64,000 nt of DNA from NCBI RefSeq assembly GCF_009720485.1, contig NZ_CP045245.1, positions 1,240,001 to 1,304,000 on the forward strand. Direction: 5' to 3'. A program made the position numbers and the translations under genes. This DNA is from Cellulomonas sp. JZ18. Lineage in GTDB: Bacteria; Actinomycetota; Actinomycetes; Actinomycetales; Cellulomonadaceae. This document shows positions 8,761 through 17,841 of the stretch, one piece after another. Numbering within the stretch: position 1 is the first letter of the stretch; each line of letters opens with the position of its first letter. A model generated the notes under the pieces. It was not told where the DNA came from and searched no databases. It saw only the letters and a list, made by a program, of their open reading frames with translations.

Positions 8761-9581
8761 GCACGACGACGACGCAGGAGGCGGCGGGCGTCGACGCGCC
8801 CCCCGCGCCGGAGGTCCGCCGCTCGTGGTGGTCGGACGTGTGGCTCGTCATGGCCCGCGAGCTGCGGCCCGTGGTGCGCGAGCCGTTCTCGGTGGTGTTC
8901 GGGCTCGTGCAGCCGCTGGTGTTCCTCGCCCTGTTCGGCCCGCTGCTCGCGGGGTCGGCCGGCGGCGCGCTGCCCGGCGGCGGCGTGTGGCAGTGGTTCG
9001 TGCCCGGCATCCTCGTGATGACGACCCTGTTCGGCACGTCGACGACGGGCTCGAACCTGCAGTACGAGATGCAGACCGGCGCGCACGAGCGGCTGCTCGT
9101 GACGCCGCTGTCCCGCTCGTCGCAGCTCGTCGGCCGGTCCCTGAAGGAGATGGTGCCGCTGGTGGCGCAGGCGCTGATCGTCGTGGCGGTCATGCTGCCG
9201 TTCGGGTTCCGCCCGGACCCCGTCGGCACCGTCCTGGGGTTCGCGCTGCTCGCCGTCCTGGGCGTCGGTCTCGGCTCGCTCAGCTACGCCCTCGCCATCG
9301 CGGTGCGCAAGCAGGAGTGGATGTTCTGGGCCGTGCAGCAGACCGTCCTGTTCCCGCTGATGATCCTGTCCGGCCTGCTGCTGCCGCTCGAGAGCGGGCC
9401 GCGGTGGATGCAGGCCGCGGCCCAGGTGAACCCGCTGCGCTGGGTCGTCGACGCCGAGCGTGCGCTGTTCGCGGGGGACCTGACGGCGTCCGCCGTGCTG
9501 TGGGGTGTCCTGGCGGCGGCGGCGACCGCGGGGCTCGGCCTGGTCGTCGGGGTGCGGACGATCCTGCGCTCGGCGGACTGA
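8757..9581 (+). CDS. ABC-2 type exporter permease (DrrB-like)
   Basis: Membrane subunit of 274 residues pairing with the ATPase encoded just upstream, with which it shares an ATGA overlap. It has six hydrophobic segments, an ABC-2 core (FVPGILVMTTLFG near 80-92; MILSGLLLPLE near 200-210) and a cytoplasmic N-terminus. No separate binding protein is present, as expected for an exporter. Two tandem hairpins after the stop probably end the transcript. Confidence 0.92.
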   Translation: MSTTTTQEAAGVDAPPAPEVRRSWWSDVWLVMARELRPVVREPFSVVFGLVQPLVFLALFGPLLAGSAGGALPGGGVWQWFVPGILVMTTLFGTSTTGSNLQYEMQTGAHERLLVTPLSRSSQLVGRSLKEMVPLVAQALIVVAVMLPFGFRPDPVGTVLGFALLAVLGVGLGSLSYALAIAVRKQEWMFWAVQQTVLFPLMILSGLLLPLESGPRWMQAAAQVNPLRWVVDAERALFAGDLTASAVLWGVLAAAATAGLGLVVGVRTILRSAD

Positions 9582-9597
9582 CCGCGACGCGTGGCGG

Positions 9598-9626
9598 CGT
9601 CCGCACCGGTGGGTCCGGTGCGGGCG
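9598..9626 (+). terminator. First of two tandem hairpins after the exporter operon
   Basis: The core stem is 9601-9609 with 9615-9623 (nine perfect GC-rich pairs, extendable through a mismatch) around a TGGGT loop. It starts 17 bases after the permease stop and has no T tail, as is usual for high-GC terminators. Confidence 0.6.
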
Positions 9627-9643
9627 CCGTCGTCCGCGGGGCG

Positions 9644-9675
9644 CGGCCGGGTCCGACCGTGGGCGGACCCGGCCG
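9644..9675 (+). terminator. Second tandem hairpin after the exporter operon
   Basis: Perfect 12-bp stem (9644-9655 with 9664-9675) and an eight-base loop. With the hairpin at 9598 it makes a double terminator before the next gene. Confidence 0.6.
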
Positions 9676-9735
9676 TGAGGACGTGACGCCCGCGGCCGGA
9701 CGCGCGGCGCCGTTCCCGGACGCGACCCTCGGCAC

Positions 9736-10370
9736 GTGACGTCCTCCACCCTCGCGCCCGCACGCCCCGCCGTCCCCTCCGCCACCCGCGGCGCCGCCCA
9801 CGGCGCGCTCGCCGTCGTGGCCGGCCTCGCGTCCGGCGGCCTCACGTCCTTCGCGCAGACGTACCTGACCCTCCCCGGGGTGGCCGCACTCGCGAACGCC
9901 GTGAGCCCCTGGCTGGTGCTGCCCTTCCTGGCCGGTGCGACGGCGCGCAGCCGCCGCGGGGGCGCGCTGCTCGGGCTGCTCGCGTGCCTCGCGCAGGTGC
10001 CCGGGTACTACCTGACGGCGTCGCTGCGGGGCTACCCCGCGTCGCTGCCGTGGGTGCTGGTGTGGGCGGTGCTGGGCGTCGTCGGCGGCGCGGTCGCCGG
10101 GCTGGCGGGGCAGTCGTGGTGGCGCGGGGACGGTCGCGAGCGCGGGCGCGGTGCGGCGGTGCTCGTCGCGGTGTGGCTGGCCGAGGCGGTCGTGCAGTAC
10201 GGCGTCGTGCTGCGGTACACCGCCGAGGCCGTGACGTTCGCGGTCGTGGGGGCGCTGGCGTTCGTGCTGCTGGGGCTGCGCCACCGGCAGCACGTGCTCG
10301 TGCTCACGTGGCTCGGGCCCGCGCTGCTCGCGGGGCGGGCGGCTTCCTCGCGCTGCACGCGCTCGCGTGA
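9736..10370 (+). CDS. DUF6518-like membrane protein, apparent C-terminal frameshift
   Basis: Integral membrane protein of about 210 residues with six hydrophobic segments and no known function. The frame that starts at 9736 reads sensibly to LGPALLAG near 10335 and then turns into Arg/Ser-rich sequence ending at 10452. Adding one G to the G4 run at 10332-10335 gives a natural hydrophobic end, GGFLALHALA, and a stop at 10370. I take 10370 as the true end. The GTG start lies six bases after GACCCT, a -10-like box, so the transcript may be leaderless. Confidence 0.65.
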
Positions 10371-10456
10371 CCTCACGCCGCGCTGTCCCGCGGCGTCTGC
10401 TCGGGTGGCGGCGCAGCGGGTGCCGCGATGTCGGGGGCGAGGGGCAGGATGAGGAC

Positions 10457-11041
10457 GTGGACGTGACGACGGGGACGACGCGACCCGTGCCGGAGGCCGC
10501 CGTGCCGGAGGGTGCCCCGCAGGCGGGCCTCGTGCACGCCGTGCTGGGCTCACCCGTGGGGCCGGTCGTGGTCGCCGTGGAGGAGGGGGCGGTCACGCAC
10601 CTGCGCCTGCCGCGCACCGACGGCACGCCCGCCGCCGACGACGTGGGGGAGCGCGTCGACCCGCGGGACGACCCGCTGCTGGCCGAGGCGGTGCGTCAGC
10701 TCACGGCCTACTTCGCGGGGGACCTGCGCGACTTCGACCTTCCCCTGCGGTACGCCGGCACCGCGTTCCAGCGCAAGGTCTGGGACGGCCTGCGGCGCAT
10801 CCCGTACGGCACGACCACGTCGTACGGCGCGCTCGCGGAGTCGGTCGGCCTCGACCCGCGCACGACCGCCCGCGCGGTCGGCGCGGCGAACGGCGCGAAC
10901 CGCATGGCGATCGTCGTCCCGTGCCACCGCGTCATCGGCGCGGGCGGGAAGCTGGTCGGCTTCGCCGCGGGGCTGGACCGCAAGCGCGCGCTGCTCGACC
11001 TCGAGCGGCGGGTCGTCGGCGGCCCCGCGCTGCTGTTCTGA
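10457..11041 (+). CDS. ogt: Methylated-DNA--protein-cysteine methyltransferase
   Basis: Suicide repair protein of 194 residues that moves the alkyl group from O6-alkylguanine to its own Cys. The active site PCHRVI lies near residues 154-159. The winged-helix motifs RIPYGTTTSYG (~113-123) and the asparagine-containing hinge (GAANGANRMAI) are intact, and the N-terminal RNase H-like domain is present. The GTG at 10457 follows CAGGAT by six bases, suggesting a leaderless transcript. The DUF1697 gene begins 16 bases downstream. Confidence 0.95.
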   Translation: MDVTTGTTRPVPEAAVPEGAPQAGLVHAVLGSPVGPVVVAVEEGAVTHLRLPRTDGTPAADDVGERVDPRDDPLLAEAVRQLTAYFAGDLRDFDLPLRYAGTAFQRKVWDGLRRIPYGTTTSYGALAESVGLDPRTTARAVGAANGANRMAIVVPCHRVIGAGGKLVGFAAGLDRKRALLDLERRVVGGPALLF

Positions 11042-11057
11042 GCCGGCGGGCCCGACG

Positions 11058-11633
11058 GTGACGGTGATGGTCGCCCTGCTGCGGGGCGTCAACGTGGGCG
11101 GCGCGACGAAGGTCCCCATGGCCGACCTGCGCCGCGTCGTGGCGGACAGCGGCTTCGGCGACGTGCGCACGTACGTGAACAGCGGGAACGTCGTCCTGAC
11201 GTCGCCCGATCCGGACGCCGAGGCCGTCGCCGCGCGCCTGCGGGCCGCGTGCGCGGAGGCGTTCCCCGCGGTCCGGCCGGACGTCGTCGTGCGCACCGCC
11301 GAGGAGCCGCGCGGCGTCGTGGCGGGCAACCCGTTCCTCGACCGCGACGCCGACCCGACCCACCACCACGTCGTGTTCCTCCCCGGCCCCGGACCGGCGG
11401 CCGCACCCGACCTCGACGTCGCCGCGTTCCACCCGGAGGACCTGGCCGTCGGCCGACGCGAGGTCTACCTGTTCCTGCCGGGCGGGATGGGCCGCTCGCG
11501 GCTCGCGCAGCGCCTCGCGAGCCTGCCGGGTCCTGCCGGCACCGCCCGCAACTGGCGCACGGTGACGACGCTGTCGGCGATGGCCGACGCCCGCTCGGGC
11601 GCGTCTCCCCAGTCGGGCGCGGTGCCGGGGTGA
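11058..11633 (+). CDS. DUF1697 family protein
   Basis: 191-residue cytoplasmic protein with the family opening ALLRGVNVGG and the YVNSGNVVL segment. Function is unknown; members appear as small alpha/beta proteins. The C-terminal part has the usual NWRTVTTL motif. GTG codons at 11058 and 11064 and an ATG at 11067 are all possible starts; 11058 gives the usual few residues before the motif. It probably shares a transcript with ogt. Confidence 0.88.
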   Translation: MTVMVALLRGVNVGGATKVPMADLRRVVADSGFGDVRTYVNSGNVVLTSPDPDAEAVAARLRAACAEAFPAVRPDVVVRTAEEPRGVVAGNPFLDRDADPTHHHVVFLPGPGPAAAPDLDVAAFHPEDLAVGRREVYLFLPGGMGRSRLAQRLASLPGPAGTARNWRTVTTLSAMADARSGASPQSGAVPG

Positions 11634-11694
11634 TGGTGGCCGGGCGAGTCGCGCAGCGGACCTCGGCGATCCCCGGTAGGAGCGGATCGCGTCG

Positions 11695-11847
11695 ATGGCG
11701 CCGCGGGTCGCGGGGCGGTCGCAGCCGTTCCGGGATCATCGGGAGGTGGTCGAGGGGATCGTGTCCCGGTTTCGCCTGCACGGCGACCTGGAGAAGGCGC
11801 ACCCGAACACGTCCGACGGACGACGAGTGCGACGGGTGACCCGGTGA
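11695..11847 (+). pseudogene. Fragment resembling an IS5-type transposase N-terminus
   Basis: A 50-codon frame whose middle reads GRSQPFRDHREVVEGIVSRFR, cut here to its key pattern: basic residues, F-R-D-H-R, then V-V-E-G-I, then R-x-R. IS5-family transposases have such a segment before a W-R-D-L-P motif. Here the similarity stops after ~30 residues and no terminal repeats or remainder of the element are visible. It is probably a degenerate remnant. The frame overlaps the next gene by four bases. Confidence 0.45.
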
Positions 11848-12239
11848 CGCGCATCCGGTGGGTCGGGGTCGGCGTGGGCGCCGCCCTCGCGCTCGGTGTC
11901 GCCGTGTGGGGGGTGGGCACGCTCCTCGAGGGGCGCGACGACATCCCTCAGGAGACAGTGCTGCGCGAGGACTCGGTCTTCGCGCCGTACCTCCCGAACG
12001 CCCGGGACATCACGTCGAGCACGTGTGACGACGTGTCGTGCCGCTGGGCGGTCGCGGCGGACACCGCGGACCTGCTGATGTTCAGGTCGCAGGACGACGC
12101 CCAGGCGTTCGTCGACGCGAGCGTGCAGGACGCCCGCCGCTCCGGGCGGATCGCCGTGGTGTTCACCTCCGACGCGCTCACCGCGCGGCAGCGCGACGAG
12201 GTGGTCGGCGGGCTCGACGGGCTGCACACGTCGGGCTGA
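11844..12239 (+). CDS. Hypothetical membrane-anchored extracytoplasmic protein
   Basis: 131 residues with an N-terminal hydrophobic helix (~8-28; an uncleaved anchor or signal peptide) and a ~100-residue outside domain. That domain has two close Cys (CDDVSC), a pair placed for a disulfide, and an acidic-aromatic stretch DLLMFRSQDDAQAFV. No family is recognised. The GTG at 11844 overlaps the stop of the transposase-like fragment. Confidence 0.7.
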   Translation: MTRIRWVGVGVGAALALGVAVWGVGTLLEGRDDIPQETVLREDSVFAPYLPNARDITSSTCDDVSCRWAVAADTADLLMFRSQDDAQAFVDASVQDARRSGRIAVVFTSDALTARQRDEVVGGLDGLHTSG

Positions 12240-12414
12240 GCGCCGTCCGGCGGAGCGTCGCGCCGTGCCGACCTGACTGTCCGCGCAGGCCGCGCGAGAC
12301 CGCGGCGCGGCACGACGCCGACCCCGCGCGCCGCGTGGTCGGCCCGTAGGTCGAGGAGGCGGTCGGCGCGCCGGCCCGCAGCCGGCGGGCGAAGGTCTCC
12401 AGAAAGGTCGCGGC

Positions 12415-13791
12415 TCACGCCTGGGCCGCCGCGGGCTCGACCGCCGGGGACCGCCGGCGGGCGCACGCCGCGCCGGCCGCCGCGGCCAGCCCCGCCACCA
12501 CGGCCCAGCCCACGCGCGCCGACGTGGCCGACGCGACCAGCAGCACCGCGGCCGTCCCGAGCGCGGTCCCGAGCTGGGCCGCGGTGTTGAGCACGCCCGC
12601 GGCCGTCGCGCGCAGGTGCTCCGCGACGCTGGTGCCCATGTCGTTGGCCGCGACGGACGAGGCGCCCAGGCCCAGGCCGCTGAGCGCCGCGGTGAGCGCG
12701 ACCGCGGCCGGCGTGGCCCACGCGACCAGCACGGCGTTCGCGACGGCGACCAGCAGCAGCCCCGCGCCCATGGTCCGCCGCCACGTCAGCCGGGCGATGA
12801 CCCGCGGTGCGAGCGCCGACCCCACGACCGCGAGCACGCTCACGCTCACGAGCGCCGACGCTGCGGCGAGCGGCGTCAGCCCGAGCTCGTCCTGCAGGTG
12901 CAGCGTCGCCACGGTCGCGGACGAGCTGGTCGTCGCCGTGTTCGCGAACGAGCCGAGGGTGCCCCAGCGGAGCCGCGACGACCCTCGTGCCTCGCGCGCC
13001 ACGAGCGGCTCCCGCGCCGCGCGCTCGACGGCCACGACGCCGACGGTCGCGGCGGCGCCGGTGGCGAGGACCAACGCCCCGGTGACGACGGCCCCGCTCT
13101 CGGCGAGCAGGGTCGGACCGGCGACGAGCCCCATCGCACCGGTGGTCAGCAGCGCCGCGGACGTCCACGGCACGCGCACGTCGGTGCGCCGGGCGCCGTC
13201 GGCGGGGACCGCGAGCCGCACGGCCACGAGCAGGCCCGCCGCGAGCGCGAGCGTCAGCCAGAACACCGCCCGCCACGTCGCCACCTCGGTCACGGCCCCG
13301 CCCACCACGAACCCGGTGGCCCCGGCCGCGGCCCCCGCGGCGCTCCACGCCGCCACCGCGCGCCGGCGCAGCGGCCCCTCGGGCACGAGCGTCGTGAGCA
13401 GCCGCAGGGCCGCGGGCACCGAGGCGGCGGCGGCGACACCCTGCAGCGCCCGCGCGGCCGTGAGCAGCGCGACGCCCCCCGCCACGGCCCCCAGCACCGA
13501 CGCCAGGCCGAACAGCACGATCGCCGCCAGCAGCACGCGCCGGTGCCCGAGCCGGTCCCCGAGGCGGGCCGCGACCATGAGCAGCCCGCCGAAGAACATC
13601 GCGTACGCGGTCACCACGAACGTGCCCTCGCCGGCGCTCGCGTCGAGGTCGCGCAGCATCGACGGCAGCGTCGTCACGACGACCGTCACGCCGAGCACGT
13701 CGACGAGCTGGACGAGGCACAGCGTCACCGTCACGGCGAGGACCCCGCGCGGGCCGGGGCCGGCGCCCGCGCGGCCGGTCGTCCCGCTCAC
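12415..13791 (-). CDS. MFS transporter, EmrB/QacA-type drug:H+ antiporter
   Basis: 458-residue membrane transporter with about 14 hydrophobic segments. TM1 contains the D-x-x-x-V-x-x-A/T-L-P-like pattern (DVLGVTVVVTTLP, ~28-40), and the loop 2-3 motif is RLGDRLGHRR (~69-78), as in MFS motif A. Substrate is unknown. The GTG at 13791 overlaps the hydrolase stop (GTGA), so the two are probably co-translated. A degrading enzyme paired with an exporter is a plausible detoxification pair, but this is inference. Confidence 0.9.
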   Translation of the reverse strand: MSGTTGRAGAGPGPRGVLAVTVTLCLVQLVDVLGVTVVVTTLPSMLRDLDASAGEGTFVVTAYAMFFGGLLMVAARLGDRLGHRRVLLAAIVLFGLASVLGAVAGGVALLTAARALQGVAAAASVPAALRLLTTLVPEGPLRRRAVAAWSAAGAAAGATGFVVGGAVTEVATWRAVFWLTLALAAGLLVAVRLAVPADGARRTDVRVPWTSAALLTTGAMGLVAGPTLLAESGAVVTGALVLATGAAATVGVVAVERAAREPLVAREARGSSRLRWGTLGSFANTATTSSSATVATLHLQDELGLTPLAAASALVSVSVLAVVGSALAPRVIARLTWRRTMGAGLLLVAVANAVLVAWATPAAVALTAALSGLGLGASSVAANDMGTSVAEHLRATAAGVLNTAAQLGTALGTAAVLLVASATSARVGWAVVAGLAAAAGAACARRRSPAVEPAAAQA

Positions 13792-14777
13792 CGGTCCGCG
13801 GGCAGGAACGCCGCCACGTCCCGCGCGATCCGCTCCGGCTCCTCGCCGTTCACCGCGTGCGACGCGCCCTCGTACAGGCTCACCGTGCCGTCCTGCAGCG
13901 CGCGCTCGGCGACCTCGACGGCCCGCGACGCGTCGTGCATGACCGACTCCTCGGCGACGATCGCGAGCACCGGCACGTCGATCCGCCCGAGGTCCTCCTC
14001 CGGCACGAGCGACGGCTGCGGCAGCCGCATGGCGTACCCCTGCATGCCGGCCTCGATCATCTCGGCCACCGGCACGTCCTCGACCGGGGCGCCGCCGGCC
14101 GTGTACGAGGCGAACGAGTCCCGCCACGCGCGCGGCAGCCAGGGCACCGACGCCGGCAGCGAGCGGACCGCGGTGCCGGCGGGGATGTCCGCGAACACCC
14201 GCACGGGGTCGACCAGCGTCAGGCTCGCCACCCGCTCGGGCGCGTGCAGCACGAGGTTGGTGGCCGTCCACCCCCCGATCGACAGGCCCACGAGGTGGAA
14301 CGCGTCCTCGGGGAGCGCGGCGAGCACCTGGTCGAGCCACGCGGCCTGGTCGCCGTGGTCGCGGATCGGCCGTTCCTGCACGCTGCGCCCCGGCTCGCCC
14401 AGCAGGTCCAGGGCGTAGACGTCGGCGACGTCCAGCAGCGACGGCAGGTTGTCCGCCCAGACGGGCGTGCCGGACGCCGTGCCGGGCAGCAGCACGAGCG
14501 GCGTCGTCCGCGTCGAGGCACCGGCGAAGCGGTAGACCCGCACGACGCCGAAGTCGGTGCGGACGTCGCGCGTCCGCTCCGGCTCCGGCAGGTCGGCGAA
14601 CGCCTCGTCGTACGCGGCGAGGTACCGGTCGTGCCCGTCGGCGCTGCGCCAGTGGCCCACGGGGGACGGCTGACGCAGGAGCAGCGCCACGACGAGCGCC
14701 AGGACGGCGACGACGCCGAGCGTGACGAGCCACCGGCGACGACGGCGACGCGGGGGAGCGGCGGCGGTCTCGGTCAC
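13788..14777 (-). CDS. Membrane-anchored alpha/beta hydrolase
   Basis: 329 residues. An N-terminal anchor (basic RRRRRRW then a hydrophobic stretch, residues ~9-35) places the enzyme outside the membrane. The alpha/beta-hydrolase fold shows LLPGTASG (oxyanion region, ~96-103), the nucleophile elbow GLSIGG (~166-171) and a late His in EGASHAV (~306). The GTG at 14777 has GAGGAGG five bases upstream. Substrate unknown. It is coupled to the downstream MFS gene. Confidence 0.88.
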   Translation of the reverse strand: MTETAAAPPRRRRRRWLVTLGVVAVLALVVALLLRQPSPVGHWRSADGHDRYLAAYDEAFADLPEPERTRDVRTDFGVVRVYRFAGASTRTTPLVLLPGTASGTPVWADNLPSLLDVADVYALDLLGEPGRSVQERPIRDHGDQAAWLDQVLAALPEDAFHLVGLSIGGWTATNLVLHAPERVASLTLVDPVRVFADIPAGTAVRSLPASVPWLPRAWRDSFASYTAGGAPVEDVPVAEMIEAGMQGYAMRLPQPSLVPEEDLGRIDVPVLAIVAEESVMHDASRAVEVAERALQDGTVSLYEGASHAVNGEEPERIARDVAAFLPADR

Positions 14778-14933
14778 GGCGACCTCCTCGCGGGGCGGCG
14801 GCGTCCTCGTCGACCGTATCGAGGACGGCGCGCGACGGCAGCGGCAGGGGGCCGCCCCTCCGGATGCAGCGCGCCGCGCCCGGTGCGACGGTGGACGCCG
14901 AGAGCGGGGGGCCCGTACCCACGAGGAGGCAGC

Positions 14934-16130
14934 GTGCGCGCACTGACCTGGCAGGGCCGCGAGAAGGTCACCGTCGAGACCGTCCCGGACCCGCGGGTCC
15001 AGGAGCCGACCGACGCGGTGATCCGGGTGACGTCGACCGCGATCTGCGGTTCGGACCTGCACCTGTACGGCGTGCTGGGGCCCTACCTCTCCCCGGGGGA
15101 CGTGCTCGGCCACGAGGCGATGGGCGTCGTCGAGGAGGTCGGGCCGGAGGCCGCGGGCCGGCTGAAGGTCGGCGACCGCGTCGTCGTCCCCTTCGGCATC
15201 GCCTGCGGCACGTGCTTCTTCTGCACGCGCGGGCTGCAGTCCCAGTGCGAGACGACGCAGGTGCGCAGCCAGGGCAAGGGCGCGGCGCTGTTCGGGTACA
15301 CCGAGCTGTACGGGAGCGTCCCCGGCGGGCAGGCCCAGTACCTGCGCGTGCCGCAGGCGCAGTACGGGCCCGTGGTCGTGCCGGACGACGGCCGCCCCGA
15401 CGAGACGTACCTCTACCTGTCCGACGTGCTGCCGACCGCGTGGCAGGCCGTCGCGTACGCGGACGTGCCGCCCGGCGGGACGGTCGCCGTCGTCGGCCTC
15501 GGGCCGATCGGGCAGATGGCCGCACGCATCGCGCTGCACCGCGGCGCCGGCCGCGTCATCGGCATCGACCGTATCCCGGAGCGGCTCGCGATGGCGGCGC
15601 GGCACGGCGTCGACGTCCTCGACGCCTCCACGTGCGACGACGTCCCCGCGGTCGTGCGCGACCGCACGCAGGGCCGCGGCGCGGACGCCGTCGTCGAGGC
15701 CGTCGGCATGGAGGCGCACGGGTCGCCGGTCTTCGAGCTCGCGCAGAAGGGCGCCGGCTTCCTGCCCGACGCGCTCGCGAAGCCGTTCATCGAGAAGGCC
15801 GGCGTCGACCGGATGGCCGCGCTGCAGACCGCGATCGGTGTGGCCCGCCGCGGTGCGACCGTGTCGGTCGTGGGCGTCTACGGCGGCGCGATCGACCCGT
15901 TCCCGATGATGGACGTCTTCGACCGTCAGCTCACCGTCCGCTTCGGCCAGGCCAACGTGCGGCGCTGGGTCGACGACATCCTGCCGCTGGTCACGGACGA
16001 CTCCGACCCGCTCGGCGTGCTGGACCTGCGCACGCACCGCGTGCCGCTGGAGCGCGCGCCGGAGTACTACGACGTGTTCCAGCGCAAGGCGGACGGCTGC
16101 ATCAAGGTCGTGCTCGACCCCGCGGCCTGA
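14934..16130 (+). CDS. Zinc-dependent alcohol dehydrogenase (formaldehyde-dehydrogenase-like)
   Basis: 398-residue MDR-superfamily oxidoreductase. The catalytic-zinc Cys lies in AICGSDLHLY (~39), the partner His in GHEAMG (~61), and four Cys for the structural zinc in the CGTCFFC region plus one later Cys (~92-106). The Rossmann motif is VGLGPIGQMA (~185). The extra loops around AQKGAGFLPD resemble the glutathione-independent formaldehyde dehydrogenase subgroup. The GTG at 14934 follows GAGGAGG. It is probably co-transcribed with the epimerase and DsbA-like genes. Confidence 0.92.
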   Translation: MRALTWQGREKVTVETVPDPRVQEPTDAVIRVTSTAICGSDLHLYGVLGPYLSPGDVLGHEAMGVVEEVGPEAAGRLKVGDRVVVPFGIACGTCFFCTRGLQSQCETTQVRSQGKGAALFGYTELYGSVPGGQAQYLRVPQAQYGPVVVPDDGRPDETYLYLSDVLPTAWQAVAYADVPPGGTVAVVGLGPIGQMAARIALHRGAGRVIGIDRIPERLAMAARHGVDVLDASTCDDVPAVVRDRTQGRGADAVVEAVGMEAHGSPVFELAQKGAGFLPDALAKPFIEKAGVDRMAALQTAIGVARRGATVSVVGVYGGAIDPFPMMDVFDRQLTVRFGQANVRRWVDDILPLVTDDSDPLGVLDLRTHRVPLERAPEYYDVFQRKADGCIKVVLDPAA

Positions 16131-16180
16131 GCGCCACGGCACGCGGGCAGGGCACGGGGACGAGGACGGACGGAGGCACC

Positions 16181-17248
16181 ATGCGCGTCGTGGTCGTGGG
16201 GGCGAGCGGCAACCTGGGGACGGCGATCCTGCGCCGGTTCCGCGCGGACAGCACCATCACGTCGGTCGTCGGGGTCACGCGCCGCGCGCCCCGGCAGGCG
16301 CCGCCGCCGCCGTACGACGTCGCGGAGTGGGTGGCGTGCGACATCAGCGCGCGCAACGACGACGAGGAGACGGTGCTGCGCACGCTCGCCGACGCGTTCG
16401 CCGGCGCGGCCGCGGTGGTGCACCTGGCGTGGGCGATCCAGCCCAGCCACGCCCGCGCCTACCAGCGGCAGGTCAACGTCGAGGGGACGCGCCGCGTGGT
16501 CGAGGCCGCGCGCCGTGCCGGGGTCCCGCACCTCGTCGTCGCGTCGTCGGTCGGCGTGTACGGGCCGGCGGTGGACGACGACCTGCACGACGAGCTGTTC
16601 CCCGCCGTGGGCGTGCCGTCGTCGCGGTACAGCGTGGACAAGGCGGCCCAGGAGCGCGTGCTCGACGAGGCGGAGGAGGCGCACCCGGGCCTCGCGATCG
16701 CGCGCCTGCGGCCCGCGCTGGTGTTCCAGCGCGCCGCGGGCAACGAGATCAAGGGCATCTTCCTCGGCCCGTTCGTCCCCGCGCGCCTGCTCGACGGACG
16801 CCTGCCCGTGCTGCCGTGGCCGCGCGCGGTGCGGGTGCAGGCGGTGCACGCGGACGACCTCGCCGAGGCCGCCCGCGAGGCGGTGGTCCGCCAGGTGCGC
16901 GGCGCGTTCAACCTCGCGGGCCCGGGCATCCTGCGGGGGCCGGACGTCGCGGCGGTGCTGTCGCAGGCCAAGATCCGCGAGGTGCCGCGCCCGGTGGCGC
17001 GGGCGGCCCTGTCGGCCGCCTGGCACGCGCGTGTCGCACCGATCGACCCCGGCTGGCTGGACCTGGCGGGGTCGGTCCCGCTGCTCGACACGAGCCGCGC
17101 GGAGGAGATGCTCGCGTGGCGTCCCCGGTACACCGCGGTCCAGGCCCTGCAGGAGGTCGTCGAGGGCATGGCGCAGGGTTCGGGAACGGCGAGCCCGCCG
17201 CTCACGCCGCGCCGCGGCCGGTTCGTCCGGGAGGCCACGGACGCATGA
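16181..17248 (+). CDS. NAD-dependent epimerase/dehydratase (extended SDR)
   Basis: 355 residues. The nucleotide-binding motif GASGNLG is at ~8-14 and the catalytic region shows ASSVGVYGP followed by the Y-x-x-x-K pattern (YSVDK, ~150). The sugar or other substrate cannot be told from sequence. The ATG has GGAGG four bases upstream, and the stop overlaps the next start (ATGA, 17245-17248). Confidence 0.9.
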   Translation: MRVVVVGASGNLGTAILRRFRADSTITSVVGVTRRAPRQAPPPPYDVAEWVACDISARNDDEETVLRTLADAFAGAAAVVHLAWAIQPSHARAYQRQVNVEGTRRVVEAARRAGVPHLVVASSVGVYGPAVDDDLHDELFPAVGVPSSRYSVDKAAQERVLDEAEEAHPGLAIARLRPALVFQRAAGNEIKGIFLGPFVPARLLDGRLPVLPWPRAVRVQAVHADDLAEAAREAVVRQVRGAFNLAGPGILRGPDVAAVLSQAKIREVPRPVARAALSAAWHARVAPIDPGWLDLAGSVPLLDTSRAEEMLAWRPRYTAVQALQEVVEGMAQGSGTASPPLTPRRGRFVREATDA

Positions 17249-17774
17249 CCGCGCCCACGCCGTCCGTCACGCCCACCGCCGTCGACCCCGAGCGGTTCGT
17301 GCTCGGGGACCTCGACGCGCCCGTCACCGTCGTCGAGTTCGGCGACCTCGAGTGCCCGTACTGCCGCGCCGCGGGGCCGGTGCTGCGCCGGCTCGTCGAG
17401 GAGTCGGACGGCCGGGTCCGGCTCGTGTGGCGGCACTTCCCGCTGTTCCAGGTGCACCCGCACGCGCTCGCGGCCGCGCTGGCCGCGGAGGCCGCCGGTG
17501 CGCAGGGGCGGTTCTGGGAGCTGCACGACCGTCTGCTGGACCAGCAGGACCGCCTCACCGACGACGACCTGCGCGCGCACGCGACCGCGCTGGGCCTCGA
17601 CCCCGACGACCTCGTGGGGAGCGGGCCGAGCGCTTCGCCGAGGCGGTGCGCGCCGACTACGCCGACGGGCTCGCACTGGAGGTGCCGGGCACGCCGACCC
17701 TCTTCGTCGACGGCGTGCGGTACCGCGGCCGCATCGAGCTCGACGCGCTGCGCGAGGTCGTCGACGCGCTCTGA
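17245..17774 (+). pseudogene. DsbA-family thioredoxin-like protein (frameshifted; probably a sequencing error)
   Basis: Thiol oxidoreductase of about 176 residues when repaired. The first frame gives the active-site ECPYC motif (~33-37) and the helical DsbA insert. The last ~50 residues (AERFAEAVRADY, then VPGTPTLFVDG with the cis-Pro loop) lie in the -1 frame ending at 17774. Adding one G in the G4 run near 17622-17625 joins them as LVGERAERF. No signal peptide is seen, so a cytoplasmic role in thiol redox is likely. Coupled to the epimerase gene. Confidence 0.85.
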
Positions 17775-17841
17775 GGCTGCGGCGCACCGGGCCCGGACGT
17801 CCCCGCGGCCGGGACCCGCCCCGGTGCGCGACGATGGGCGG

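Noticed and set aside
17600..17640. Programmed -1 frameshift in the DsbA-like gene
   Set aside because: The run GGGG lacks a slippery heptamer of the X-XXY-YYZ type, and five other genes show the same kind of error at G/C runs, so a sequencing under-call is simpler.
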